64,000 nucleotides of DNA from Lepisosteus oculatus (GCF_040954835.1 NC_090698.1:66719284-66783283), one strand, 5' to 3'; counted from the first letter of the stretch, positions 39,956 to 53,300 are shown. Program-made: numbers and translations. Notes: generated by a model from the sequence alone, not told the origin.

Positions 39956-40190
39956 GTGGTGGCTCTGTGGCTAAGGATCTGTGCCTGTGGCTGGAAGGTT
40001 GCCGGTTTGTATCCTGTGGCCGGCAGTGGACCCACACTCCCCCAGGGGCGCTGTATAAATGGCTGACCCTGTGCTCTGACCCCAAGCTTCTCTCCCTGTC
40101 TGTGTGTCCCTCTCACACCTGAAGAAGGCTCCACAGCTGTTGTGTTTTCTTCTCCTTTCAGCATAGAATAAACCCATTACTTGTTCCTTC
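39956..40190 (+). mobile_element. tRNA-derived SINE with GAAGAAGG tail
   Basis: tRNA-like head with an A-box-like ggctctgtggctaagg and a B-box-like ggtttgtatcc, then a body with ggggcgctgtataaatggct and tctctccctgtctgtgtgtc. It ends with gaagaaggctccacagctgt and a T-rich, AATAAA-containing end. The head is shared with 49816-50104 and 52306-52602 but the tail differs. Confidence 0.7.
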
Positions 40191-40315
40191 TCTCTAACGT
40201 GTATTAGTTACTATATTTGATCCAATTCTTTAAAAAAAATAACTTCTACAAAACAGGCATTGTGAGCTTAATCCGAGTGGAATAGGGAAGGGCAGGGAGC
40301 TGGGAGGAGATATAC

Positions 40316-40340
40316 AGTGTGTGTGTGTGTGTGTGAGTGA
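40316..40340. repeat. (GT)n microsatellite
   Basis: A run of about ten GT units followed by GAGT units. Confidence 0.85.
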
Positions 40341-42500
40341 GTAGGGAGCTGGGGGAGGCGTCACACAGCTGCTGATCTTCCTGATACTGCAGGGTGGGGT
40401 GCTGATGAGCAGGTCTGTGGTTGGCGTCAGGGATCAGAAACAAACAGAACGCAGCCGTTCCTGCCCCCCACATTCGGAGAGCTGCCGGGAGTCGAGCGGA
40501 GGGATGAAGGCGGGTGGTTCGGATGGGCGGAGGCCGGCGAAGGGCTGCTGCTGTGTGTCACGGCAGCATTCGCTTCATTCAAAAAAACCCAAAGTCGGTG
40601 CTTCACCACAAGACCACGATAATTCGATTGTTAGGTTCTTCTGTCAGACGATAAGAGCTCCCCCACTGGTAAAGGACATGCCAGGCAACAGCCTACCTCA
40701 GGGAGCTGACAAACAGGGGAACAGGACAGCTCTTTATCTAAGCATTCCTGAGTGTGGAAAGTGGTTTCTTTTTATCAGAACAGTGCAGATTAACCATCAT
40801 TAGAAGCGGCAGTGCTTATTTAGAGGGAAAGAAAATTAAGCAATTGCATCCAAATCCAAGGGATTTCATTTCAACATTGCAACCTCCTTAATTAAGGGCT
40901 AAAGATTAGTGGTATATCGGGTGATATAAACTGTATATATATCTCTGGTCCAAATACAAACCGTGAAAGTGATCATCTGTCTTGATAGTTTTTGCTGTGG
41001 CCTGACCCCCCTGTGCAGTCTGGGGGTCTACTGAGATCTTTCTCCTGACGCAGATGCATCAAAAATGCTTTGGACAGACTTTTTACCTTTCCAAAACAGC
41101 GTGTTTGTCCCTCGGCAGGGTAGAAATATAGCATACAACTGTGTTTAGAACAGTAAGATTTTAAAAATCATCTCCTTTTTGGACTCCCCCGTGTAAGATT
41201 CTCTTCATCGCAACATGTACATTAAGAAGATTATATAAACGGATGAACAGATGAAGAGTTTTTCTCTGTCATCACCACCTGCCATCACGCAGAACGTAAC
41301 CAGCTTATGCTGACAAAATGGGAGTCTATCTGACTCCCAGGTCTACATTCTCTTTAGTATTGTAAGGGGAGCCTTTGCCAAACCATAGATCTACAAGCTT
41401 TTTAGCTTGTCTGGTTCAGCGCCTCCGTCAATGTAGTTTGGGGGTCACACAGAAGAACAGCTGCCAGTGAGCGGAGCCCCATCCAGGCCATTGCTTGGTA
41501 GTTCAGCGACCCATCTCACCAGCGGTTTCCAGGGTGTCGGCGTCAACAGCAGTACATCCCACAATCCTTCGCCATGCATCCCACAATCCTTTGTGTAGAG
41601 CCCCGCTTCCTGGTTTTTCACGAGGGTCCTGTGGCTCCCATCTCCCTGTGTCCATGTTGACCCTGAAGACGTCCACTTGCCTTGACTCCGTGCCTTTTGG
41701 GGATTTTTGAAGATTTGCATCAGCGGCCCCGGGTTTGGGCTGTTAAGTGTGGGACACTCCCTTAAGCCTAAGCATGCAGCTGGCGGCTCTTCTCCAAAAT
41801 CTTTCCAGAGGGGCAATATATTTCTGAAACCTGGTGTCCAAACGTGGGCTCGGTATTCTAAATGAAAGTCTCTCTAGTGGATTGTACAATTTTAACATAA
41901 TATCCCTTGTTTTGCATTAACATTTTGTTTTTCCTTGTTTACTGAGTCCTTACAAAGCTTAGACAGGTGTAGATAATACCGACAGAAACGCCTAAATCTT
42001 TGTTTTATGTGTAGTTTATTGGAGCCTCTGCATTTTCCACATTTTATTTAAGTATCAGAATTACTGTCATATTCTGCACTCGTCTACATTAAACATCTTC
42101 AGTCAGGTGTTTGCCCAGTTTGAACTTTTTTTTCAAATGTGTTTCTGCTTCTAAACATTAAACAGGCTGGGCAACACAGCTTCAGGGTTTAAAGAGTAAG
42201 TCATACTGTATATATATATAATTTTCCCTCCATTGAAAGGTTTGTTCTAGAGGTGTAGTTCATGTCTTAACAGCTTTTTCCAGTAATATGGGAAATTGAA
42301 CGGTCCTGTTCATCTAGAGAGTTATCAGCCAAGGCAACGCCCGCTCACTCTGCCTAACTGCACATCATTTCCATCCCAAAGCACCCCGCCTGAAGAACAG
42401 CAGAACAAAAAAAAAATACAGAAAAAAGGGGAAAAAAAACCCAACACAGACACACACACAGCGACAGACGCACACGGATAACGGTAGACCACCCTTTAAT
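40341..42500. other. intergenic before the gene B promoter
   Basis: Mixed-composition DNA. No gene was supported; a minus-strand frame of 123 codons (41816-41445) matches nothing I recognise. A short (TA)n run lies near 42211-42221. Confidence 0.4.
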
Positions 42501-42539
42501 TCCGCTTATCGGTAATCCCGCCCCGAAATCAGTCGATCA

Positions 42540-42665
42540 TATTCGCCGTCGCGTCGCGCCAATCGCGGCCGGGCAGGAGGGGGACTCGAGCGGTGGTCCG
42601 TGCGGGCGCCGACCAATCAGATCGCGGGCTGCCGAGGCAACGGGCGTGGCCCCGCCCCTCGGCCT
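42540..42665. promoter_or_regulatory. CpG-rich block with CCAAT and GC boxes
   Basis: CCAAT at 42559-42563, gaCCAATcag (NF-Y type) at 42613-42617 and a GC box (gggcgtggccccgcccc) at 42642-42658 in dense CpG. It is 1.6 kb before the gene B start codon and separated from the proximal CpG block by AT-richer DNA. It may be a distal part of the same island, or a promoter for an upstream or divergent transcript. Confidence 0.55.
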
Positions 42666-43460
42666 ATGTTGATTTCAGGCACATGATTCGTGAGCTGAAT
42701 GTATTTAAAGGTATTTTTTTTTTTTTTTTAGGGGAGGGGGGCCGGATAGCGGAACAGGGGGGTGTCAGAACGCAAGACGTCAAAGTCTTCACAGAAACAA
42801 GTCATACAGTTTTCCCCTAGAGTACCGCTGTCTGTATTCCGTTAGTTTCATGTTCATGTTCGTCTCATTCTCCACACAGGGCAGAGAGCACCGGCCACCG
42901 AGAGTTTAAAACAAAACAAAACAACAACAACTCGGGAAGATAAGGATTTGTAATGGATGTCTTTTTTTTTTAAGAATGCCTTGGATACACACTCGGTTTC
43001 AGCGTGGGGATCAACTAGGGGGTAGATTGGGGGGTGAAAAAATGAATAAAGCACTGAAGGCGCTGCTCTAACTGTAGGTGTAGAGTGTCACTGATAGAAA
43101 TACATGCATCTCTATAACTCTGTTCAAAAGAGGTTGTCATAATGACCAGCAATCGATGATGATGAATTTTTGTAACGGGTTTTGATTTTTTAAAGAGCGG
43201 TACCGAGCGCTCTCTTGCCCATCTTCGCCACGCGTGGTGAGAAGCGCCCAGGTCCTTCCGCCCCAGTCAGAAGCCGAACTGCTCGCACCCAGGACCGGGT
43301 ACACTTCCATTTCTCTTGAATTCAGCGCGCTAACGATCTGCAGACCCCTGGCAGTGCACCGGCACGGCGGGAAGAAAGACATTTTCATAACCCGACTGCC
43401 TGCCCAGCGCGTTAGTTGCCCGACCTCCCCCATCATCATCATCATCTTATTTGAATGTTT

Positions 43461-44245
43461 GAAGCACGAACGCACCCTGTGACCTCCCCCTTTCACGCTG
43501 TGGTGTGGCTCGGAACGCCTTAAATCGTAGGGGCCGGCAACCCAGCAGCTCTTAAAAAGCTCGTCCATACTTTTACCTCTCCTCCCCCACCCCAAAAAAA
43601 AAAAAAAAACCAACCACAACCCCGCGGCCGAGCGAAGCGACCTCAACCGCAAATCGGTTCCATCACCCCTCCTCTCTCCGCCGCGCGCGCTCCGCCTCCT
43701 CGTCTCGCTCCCCGCTCGCGGAGCCACACCGCCTCGCGCAGAGCCGCCCCTCCACTCCTCGTGCCAAGCGCCCGGCTGCACTGCAGGCGGCGCAGTCAGA
43801 CAGTCAGACAGTCAGTCAGTCACCGTTACCCCGCCGGCGTGGTCGCCCTGCCCTGCTCCGCCGGAGCTTGTGTCCGCTGCACACCGCTACACCACTCCAC
43901 AAGCAGCAGCACCAGCAGCAGCGACGAGAGCTCCCGTTTGGACCGGCAGAAGGCTTTTGCGGGTCTTTTTTTTTTCTTTCTTCTTCTTCTTCTTCTTTCC
44001 TCCCTGCCCTAAAGACCACACTTGGGGAGGGGGAAATTTGAACACAACTTCGACGAGCAGCGCCGGCGAACTTTTCCGGAGAAGGAGAGCCGACGAGCGT
44101 GGTTGCGGGGAAGAGATCGCACACGACACGCACACACTCACACACAAAAAAAAAAAACAACCAACAACGGAGAGGACGAGCGAAGCGGACGGGGCAGTTT
44201 TTCATTCAGCCCTTCGCCTGCCCTGCCTGAGCGCTACCTGCAGTC
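43461..44245 (+). promoter_or_regulatory. gene B 5' leader / core promoter region, ATG-free
   Basis: GC-rich and CpG-rich, with no ATG on the plus strand from 43461 to the start codon at 44246. It contains a CAGT/CAGA tandem stretch (43797-43821), CAG repeats near 43905-43922 and a polypyrimidine run (43968-44004). The lack of ATGs suits a 5' UTR. The transcription start is not defined; about 43.7-43.9 kb is a guess. Confidence 0.6.
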
Positions 44246-44368
44246 ATGACGAGGAGGTCCTGTGCCATTTACGGCACCGGCATTATCTGCGCTCACCTGC
44301 TGATCGTGGGAATCGCCCTGGTGGTGGCTCAGGTCTTTCCGACCATCATTTTCAACCGGCTGAAGAAG
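44246..44368 (+). CDS. scarb2: gene B exon 1, start codon and N-terminal helix
   Basis: ATG in context gcagtcATGa, 41 codons, donor gtagga. Reads MTRRSCAIYGTGIICAHLLI then VGIALVVAQVF and NRLKK. The hydrophobic stretch is the uncleaved N-terminal membrane anchor of CD36-family proteins. Phase 0. Confidence 0.92.
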
Positions 44369-47300
44369 GTAGGAAAAAAGTATTTCTCTTCATGTGCGAG
44401 GTCGCCGATTTCGCTGTGTGAGATCCTCCAGGGGTACTACTGTACGGGCAGCTGTTTCTGACGAGATTAATTGCCGTGCGGGTCAGGACTTGGCTCGCCT
44501 CTTTCATGACCCCGTTTTTCAAAGATTTGCTTCTGCATCTTTGCTTGCCTCACGCCTGGGTCTCGCTGTAACCGCTCAATTAGCCAATTAACCGGCGGGG
44601 CAGGGAGCCGCTGCCGGTGCAGGGTGTCATTATCGTCGGGTCTATCTGGGTTTTTTAATTCGAGACGGCTTTGGACGGATAGGGCTGATCGGAGACCGTC
44701 TTCGCGATCCGAGACGCCGAAAGGTGGACGCAGTGACCTGAGGGGAAGGCGACCTGAATCGGCTTCACTTTGGGTGGGAGCAGCAGCAGTAGCATCAGCA
44801 GCGCCGGTCCCGTGTAGGTCCCGCGTTTGGGCCGGTTCGGCGGTTCTGGTTCTTGAAAAGTTTCACCGCGGCGAACCCGGCGTTGCGTCTCCGTGCATGT
44901 CCAGCGCCACAGACCTGGGCTGAGCGGATGAAAGTCCCCCGCGGTCCGACCGCTGAGGGTTTCCAGGTTTGGGGGGGAATGGCTCCGTCATGACCGCCGT
45001 CCCCCCCTGCCCTGACCGCTTGACGCCTTCGCTACGGCGCGGAGGACAACAACGCTTTGGACGCACACACACCCGTTTGAAAATGAGACGATGTCGTGTT
45101 TTCGCCGGCGGGGCGCATTCGCCCGTTCAACCCCTTTCCCAGTCACAAAGCCTTTGGGGGGGTGGGTGGGTGAGGGGGTCTCAAAGGATTGGGAGCACGG
45201 GAGTCCCTCTGAAATATTTGCAGTTTCTTGCACCCTGGCGTTTGCCGGCCCCGTCCTTGGCCGAGGGAATAAACGGGCTTTCAGCCCTGGATAGCCTGAA
45301 GCCTCAGTGTCCGCTTACCCCGCAGTTCGCTGCCTGTCTCGGCCCGAGGAGGGAGATTTTGAACCCGAGACTGTCCGTGTCAATCTTTTGTTGCTACAGT
45401 GGCTGTCATAAGATAGCCTCCGTTTTGTATTGTAAGAAACTCCGCGTAAGGAAATACCGTATGTGATGTGGAGGAGGCTGAAATGCCGGTGGGGTTACAC
45501 TACACGCTACAAGACGCGGTTACCTGACACTTTTGTCAATCATAATATTGTTTCCGAATATTATGGGGGGTGGTTCCAAAACGGATCCAGGCGAAGACAA
45601 AAAAAAGAAAGGGGGTAAATCTCGGGGATTCAGGAGGGGTAGTCACCCACTGAACCGGTGCTACTGTATACAAAGCTTTGCAGAACTGATCGATCTCTCC
45701 CGATCAGTCAGGAGTTGCTTTCACGTTCTCCAGCAAGTGCAAGAGTCTCCAGCACTCGCTAGGAACTGGTGTTTCTGACACGGAAATGTGACGGATAATG
45801 TGAAATGAGAGCTGTGTGGAGACGCCGGGACCCGGACCTGCCGCACTGCGTGGGAGTATGTGCAGAAGCAGGTGTTCATGATGAATGCTTACCAGCTGCG
45901 GGCGGGGGACCCGTCTCACTTCGATGTACAGATTTTGATTTAAATTGGCCTCTGGGTGAGAGGAGGTCTTCGTGCGAGGTCTGTGCTGGGCGCCGCGGGT
46001 TTCTCATCGTACAGGCGGTTTTAAAACCAGCTGTCCCAGTAACGCCCGGTACTGAATGAGGCTGTGCTCACTGCCGCTGTAGCAGGCAGGCTCAACCCCG
46101 GAGCGGTGTCTGGAGGGTTGTCCCTGCGTGTGTCCCTGCTCAATAAAATTGCTTCTCAATGAAAAGTGCGCTCTTGAGGACTGGGTGCCCTGTGTTGACG
46201 AAATTCTGCAGTTCCTCTGAGCTGAATGCACAGGCGTGATCTTAAATCAGCTCTTACAAGACTACAGCCTTACTCACACAGCAGTGGAACAGTGTGTGAA
46301 GATCGCAGACAGGGATGTGGGCTGTGGGCTGTTCGCTGCTGTTCGGTTGTGTGCAAATGTACCCCGCGAACATTTCTTCCAGCATGTCGTTCATGTTTAA
46401 CTTTGAAAGCTTTACTGTGCCTGGAAAAGGTTAAGTGGGTTTAATTCAATTCGCAACCGAGCGTCACGCTTTGCTCCTGTTGTGTACCGTGCAGTTGGAT
46501 AAAGGTGTCCTGACAAGAGTTACAATTTGCCCAGAAAACGGATCGGGACGGTGTTAGCCGCGGTCAGTTTAAAAAAGTCTTCCCAGTCTTAAAATGTTTT
46601 GCGTAGTCCTGCATAGTCTGAAAACAAGGTGCCGATTGTGCCTCTGAAGAGCCGAAGCACAGCCGGCTTTCTGCTTTTTCTTTCAGTGAAATATTGTGTA
46701 CCCCAGCAAAGCAAACAAGTCTTTTACATGTTATAGTGCAGTTTTGAATAACTCCAATTCACGTCTTTTAAGGGGATAATGGTCTGTTTTGTTTGGTGCC
46801 TTTTTACAAAAGCATTTCTGTTCCCGAGGAAAATTAAGGAATGTTAATGAAAATTAAGGAGAGAACACACTAAAATGAAAGAGCATGTTTGTGTTTTATA
46901 CATGGCAGAAAACCAGTATAAGATGAGTTAAGTATTTTCAGCACGTACAGACTCAAACTATTGGCCTTTTAAAGGCGTACCCATCGTTTGTGTTGTACAG
47001 CAGAACATAACATTTTTATACTTCATTATAATACAATTCAGACGTATAACAATATCCCCCGTTTCACAAGCATGAATAGCAACAAGGCAAATAGAAAATT
47101 AGAATAACAGATGAAATATGCAAATTCGAATTGCCTGCTGCATCTTACATCCCTGTTAGAGATTCTGCATCTTTCCTGTTTTTCAGTCTGGTTGCTGGGA
47201 CTGAAGGTTAAATGGAACTGGACAGCCAGAGCATTCCGCCCTGCTGACTGGTGCAAATAAACACTGTTTCAATAAGTAGATGCTGGAAATTGGGTCCTAC

Positions 47301-50300
47301 ATTTTTCAGGGTGCCAGACAAGGGAGAGGCGTTTCTGAGAATCAGTGATTTGTTTTTTTTTTAATAGAATTTGACCGTCTGAATTGTGTACAGGCTCCAG
47401 CCCTCTGAGCCTGTACTTGTGCAACTTGTTTTCTGTAGCAGAGGCAGGGGGGCTGCGGAACAAGGTCAGCTGACAGGGGGGAAGAGAAACAAAATCACTG
47501 GCCTAAAAACCGAAAAAACTCCACATGGTTACAGAGACAGCACACAACATTGGTGGGGTTGTTGCTTGAGGTGAACCAACTGTGTTCAGATTGTGGACTG
47601 GGCAAGATCGCGAGCATCAGGCTTGCTGCTATTCCTGGCACGTGGATCCAGAAGGGCCAGGCAATATTCCTGGGAGTGGTGCAAGACTGGGAAGGCAAAG
47701 CCTTAAAGGGCACATTAAAACACATTTTTTAACCATCATGTTAAAAGTTGAATAGCTGCCCTATTATCTAACATGAGTTATTATTCGTTTATTTCACTTG
47801 ATAAAATAGTTACTGAAACTCTATAGCAGATTTGTAGTTTTGTCTGCAAACAGAAGAGAGGGTTTTCCATTTCGAGCTCAGTTTCAAGAGTGAGTGCAAG
47901 TTTGTTTCCTCTCTTTCGTCAGTAAGTAATGCACCAGAGTTAGTATCAGTAAGAGAAAGATAAAGGCCTGGTTTAGCAGGTGCCTTAGGAAAATAACTTG
48001 GTAGAAATTGAGACAAACAACCTTTACAAAAGGTGCTATATGTTCTTTTTTGGTATCCATCGCGAGAAGTTCATGTTCACCTAATTATGACGATTTCCCA
48101 TTATCCTTGGAGCTTGCATTTTTAATGCAAGTCCTTTTTTGCCATCTTTGCAGTATCCGTTTGAAAACGTTTTGTCTGTCCGATACCAGGCTGGCCGCCG
48201 CTGTCTCCGAGATAGTGCCATTGTGCAGGGTCAGCCCTCCAAATGGGCTGTGCTTTTGCACCTCCGGGATGACTAGGCTCCTGAATGTTTCCGAGTGGGC
48301 ACTCCGAGTGTTTCCGTTGGGTTTGAAGTGGATGCTGGCAAGCCTGTTTGCTGCTTGTTGAGTCCAGGAATTCAGCAGTGGATGCAGCTGGCAGCTCTGT
48401 GCGGCACAGTACTGCTGACAGAAGTGCTTTCTCAGCCCAGCCCAGCCCAAGACTCTGTTCAGTGTCAGTGCTCCTCCACGCAGAGAAGGGGTTTCTCCTC
48501 TTATAGTGGAATTGCCCTGTTTCCCTGTAATGCACAAACGTGTGTCTTTATGAGGGTCTGCATCGAGCCCTGGCCGATGCACTGTGGGCTGCCTGCTACT
48601 GCTGTGTCTTCCTCTGGTCACTTTCTCTGATTGGTGCTGCTCCGTTTGTGTAGTGTCCTGGTGTCCAGGCTACTCAGTACACAAAAGGCACAGCACCAAT
48701 GTGGCAGTGGATCTGGAAACCTGCGGGGTGCCTTGGCGTGTGTGGCGGACACAGATCCGGGGCCTGGAGCGCGGGTCTGAATTTCTGTGCCTGTCCGTGT
48801 GGAGTCTGCATGCTTTCCCTATTTTTATAGCCCCCCCTCCCCAGAGGCATGCAAGTGAGGAAGAATGAAGAGGCTGTTTGGCCCATCTAGGTTGTTGGGA
48901 TGCTGATTGATTGGAGCATCTCATCCAGCTGTTTCTTGAAATATGTTAAAGGTTTCAGGAACATGGCTGCACAGCTTGTTCCATACTCCCACAACCTTTT
49001 ATAGAAACAAGTGCCTCCTGTTCTTCCGCTGTTTTCAGTGCATTTCCATGAAGTTTCCACTTGTGTTTTCAGGTTCTTGTTTTGCTGTTTGCTCTCAAGA
49101 CAAGCAGCTTCGAACACATTTCTGCTCAACTGGGACACATAGTAGCCCACTGTCAGTCTGTGGAATGGGAGGTACTGGCCAGATGGGATTCTACCCAGGC
49201 AGGAACAAATGTGACGCAGTTTTAATCTTCTGTCCAGATCAAGGTTCTGATTAAAGAGACGAATGAGCTGAAGGTTATCCATAGATTCCTAGTGGGCTTC
49301 CCAATCATGTGAATACTCCTTCATCTTTTGAAGCAACGCAGTATTTTCTGCAAATCACAAGAGTAAATGCTTCCATTTACAAAGTATAACTCTCGGGACA
49401 GAGAAGAGGCCAGGCCTGAAGGAATTTCCCTGGTGACGCTGGGACTTGGGAAGAGGGATATCCTTAGCTGTCTGTCACTGGAAGTCCGTGAAATTCGATC
49501 AAATGTTTAGAAAGTGGCAAGCTGTACTGCCACTCCTAGCGCAGGAGGAATTCATCCTGTTGATGCTGAGGCTGTGGGCTGGGACTTTCCCCATTTGTAA
49601 AAGCCCCCCTTGATCAGTTGGGCCCAACGAGAGGCAATCCATTTATCAATGGCTGGGATTAAACAGGATTCGGAAGACCCTCAGGCTCTCATAGGAACAG
49701 AAGAATGTTTTTAAAAGAGAGGAAGCCATGAGCCCATCTACCCCATTTGGATCTCATCCAGTCCTTTCTGGAACGAAGCCAGGGAATCGGCTTCATCCCC
49801 ATACGGTCGCTAAAGGGGGCGGAGTGGTGGCTCTGTGGCTGAGGATCTGCGCCTGTGGCTGGAAGGTTGCCCGTTCGTATCCCGCGGCCTGCAGAGGAAT
49901 CCTACTCCGTTGGGCCCCTGGGCAAGGCCCTTAACCCCAGTAGCTCCAGAGGTGCCGTATAAATGACCCTGCACTGTGACCCCAAGCTTCTCTCCCTGTC
50001 TGTATGGAGAGCAAGTTGGGGTATGTGATAAGACAAATTCCTAATACGAGAAATTGTATAGGGCCAAGAAAGTGATCTGATCTGATCTGATCTGATCTGA
50101 TCTAGGTACTGCACCTTGTTCCACACTCAGCCTTCCTACAGCCCTTTGGATAGAGAAGCGCTTCCTGTTCTTGGAATGCACTTCCACCTAGCTCGTGTTT
50201 CACTGTTCGTTCTGAAGAAATCCGCTGGTTTGACAGAACTTGGTTATGTGACTCAAGACCCCTTGTAGTCTTCTCTGCTCAGGACCAAAAGGGTTCAGTT

Positions 50301-53300
50301 TGCTCAGCCTGTGAGAGCAGGACATCAGAAGTCAGGAATGTGTCTGTTTGCGCTTTTCTGGCCTGATTCCAGAGCTGCAGTCCTTTCTTTTAAGGATATT
50401 GTGATCATCACTGTAAGTGATATTCTATACCAGGTGTTACTAGTGTGTTGTACAACTTCACAAGCACATACTTTCCCGGTTGGGTGTGCCCTGAAGGTCT
50501 GTCCCTGTGAGAGAGGTGGCTGCGCTCTCCTCTGCTTTGTGTCCACCAGTGGACAGTCCACCATGAAGATCACAGTGTGTGCGATGTTGAACAACACCTG
50601 TTCACATGTAACTTAGTCTTATCCAGGATCCTGAAAGGGCTTACCTGCCGTCTAGTTGCTGAAACCCAGCCAGTATTTTATTTGCCTCAGAGAAACTGTA
50701 TTATCTTTCCATTCCTATGGGATTCCACTTCTAGCTTTGAGGTCTTGCTTCTCATCAGATTGGAAGGGAGATTGTATCTTCCGAAAAATCAAGACTTGGA
50801 TGCTGTTTTTGCTCGTGCGGTTGTCCCAAAAATCGACCTGTCGCGCTGCGTGTGGACCGCCAGCCTGCTCGACGCGGCCTCATTCCATGGAACGTTTCTT
50901 CCGCCAGCCGCTGAGTCTTCGTGGTTGTGCTTCATTGAGTAACTCTTTTTATCTTTTTAACTTGCGGCGACTGACTTTGATCACATTTTTATGTCGTAAG
51001 CATTTTTTTGGGGGGGGTTGAGTTCGACTCTTCACATTCAGGATCTGTCGAGAGTGCAGACAGGTTCCCCAGGAGCTTAATGGAGCAGTGCCACATGGCC
51101 AAGTTCTTGGTAGAGGAACCACTTAGGAAAATCCTGTGGTTCAGCTTCTTAAAGAATGGGTGGTTCCTGCTGGAGCTTTTTTTTTTTTCCGCTATGAAAT
51201 TACAACACTGAAAACACGCCTGAAAGGCAGGTGTTATATGACTGAATCTTAGAAATGTGACTCCTGGAATTTGACAGCCACAGAAGCGAGAGAATTTGTT
51301 TTGTGCACTTGTTAAGACCAATCACTAACTAACTGTAATTCTCTTATTTCACTGCACCTTGATGTCTTAAAAACATGCTGATCTCAGCCCCTTTTGAGCT
51401 TTTGAGTTCTTTCACGGAGGGTTTTGTATGCAACTCAAGTGCATGTTTAATTGTTGTTTTGTTGTAGATGTTTGTCGGTATGGGAACTTGTTTTTATGTT
51501 TCATGTGCATGGGCCAGACATGGGCTGTCAAACAGGCGTTGGTCAGTTTACCCTTTTGTCCCATCACTTTTACAAGGCTGTTCGCTTTTGTTCTCAAAAT
51601 TATGCTGTCGAGTTATTTGGATTTTGGCAGGTCTCTTTTTTTTTTGTCTGACATTTTCTCATGTTCGTGGTGTAGTCATGTACTACACAGATCTACCAAT
51701 GGGCAGTTTTAACAGCAGTGTTGTGCTTTTCGTAACCTTCCGTAAAAGAAAAATTATTCTGTTAATTTCTCAATATTTCGCTCGGCAGCAGTGTGGAGCC
51801 TCCTGGACTTGTGACTGTTAGGCTGTGGATTTTATATCCCAATTGGGACACTGCTGCTGTTCCAGTGAGCAAGATGCGTCACGTAAAACTGCTCCAGGAC
51901 AATACCCAGCTGTATAAATGGGTGCAAAGGTACTGTAAGTTGCTTTGGGGAAGTGTCAGACAAATTACAAAGTAGTGGTACCTTTGCCTTTCTGTTCTGA
52001 TGACAGAAATGATCACTGACTGATATCAAGTGTCTCAGGCGTGTTCTAAGTTGTACGGATCATTTCTGTTCATTAATGGTGCCACTGCCATAGCTTGTAA
52101 ATGGTTTTGAAACCTTAGGCGATCGTTGCACAGTTGTAAAATCAATATAGCATAACTGAAACTTCCCTTACAGAGTGTACCTGTGTGTATAGGTCTCGGG
52201 GATCTGTTTAATCTGTTAACTTGGCTTGATCACTGCTAACCACTGTCTTTGTGTTTGTGAATCGGCAAATGCTATGCTGGAGCTGGAAAGTGTTCATTGC
52301 ATATAAGAGATAAGATAAGATCACTTTATTAGTCATATATAATTTCTTGCATTAGGAATTTGTCTTTTTGCATATCCCAGCTTGCTCTCCATGAGACACA
52401 CAGGCGGGGAGAGAGAAGCTGGTGGTCAGAGTGCAGGATCACCCATTTATACAGGGTACAGCGCCCCCTGGAGCAGTTGGGGTTAAGGGCCTTGCTGAGG
52501 GGCCCAACAGAGTAGGATTCCTCTGCCGGCCGCGAGATTTGAACCAGCAACCTTCCAGCCACAGGTGCAGATCCTAAGCCACAGAGCCACGGCTCGTCCC
52601 CTAGGGGGAATTTGTAAAAAAAATAAGTATTTATGTAGTGCTTGTATCTGCAGACGTGATAATGACAGTGCACTCTCAACACACACTCTGACCATGTGTG
52701 CAGGAGTCATATGTTTCCAGCACGTGCATTCTCAGACAGAACTGCTCATTAAGCGTTCACAAATGTGTACATAACATACAGGAGATCATGCAAAGAAGGC
52801 TTTTATTGTTGCTTAACAAAAAAAACGATGGAACGATTTGTCAGTGCGTGTGATCGGTCTTCTGTGACTGTAGGATTTCATGGTGAGTGTGATTCCCTGA
52901 GCTTCTGCATATCGGCATACACATTTATGTCGGGGTCAGGGAGTGTTTTGGGAACTCTTTCTGTTCCATCGTTTCAAGCAGAGCATTACTCATGTTTTCA
53001 CTACCGGTAATGAACGCCCTCGGAATAGCTCGGATCTGCCAACGCTGGCTCTGTGTCCACAGCCCTTACCGTGGTTTGGATAACTTGAAGGGTCTTTGGT
53101 AAAACAAGTAAATATTTCTGAGCTGAAAAAAAAAAGGTTACAGGGGAAAAGAGGCCATTTGGTGTCAAAAAAAGCGTTTGATTTCCAGTGTGTAAGGGAC
53201 TTGGGTATGAGGAAGAAGACGATAGTTGTTCTGTGGTCCCTCAAGCCTTTGTGTAACAAGTTCCTCCTCTTCTCGGTTCTACATAGTTTCAGCTTGTGGA

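Larger units (their letters stand above)
43200..45130. promoter_or_regulatory. CpG island over gene B exon 1
   Basis: High CpG and GC over 43.2-45.1 kb, including exon 1 and the first 0.75 kb of intron 1, against an AT-rich background. This is typical of a vertebrate housekeeping promoter. No CACGTG (CLEAR/TFEB-type) site was seen in the 42.3-44.25 kb stretch. Confidence 0.7.

Noticed and set aside
41445..41816. 123-codon minus-strand frame
   Set aside because: No known domain and no neighbouring exons. Could be an old repeat but I cannot name it.
43137..43781. 214-codon minus-strand open frame
   Set aside because: It lies in the CpG island upstream of gene B, is low in complexity and rich in Arg, Gly and Ser, and matches no protein. 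GC-rich DNA yields such frames by chance.
48085..48630. 178-, 137- and 111-codon overlapping frames in intron 1 of gene B
   Set aside because: Three frames over the same DNA on both strands with no recognised motif and no splice context.
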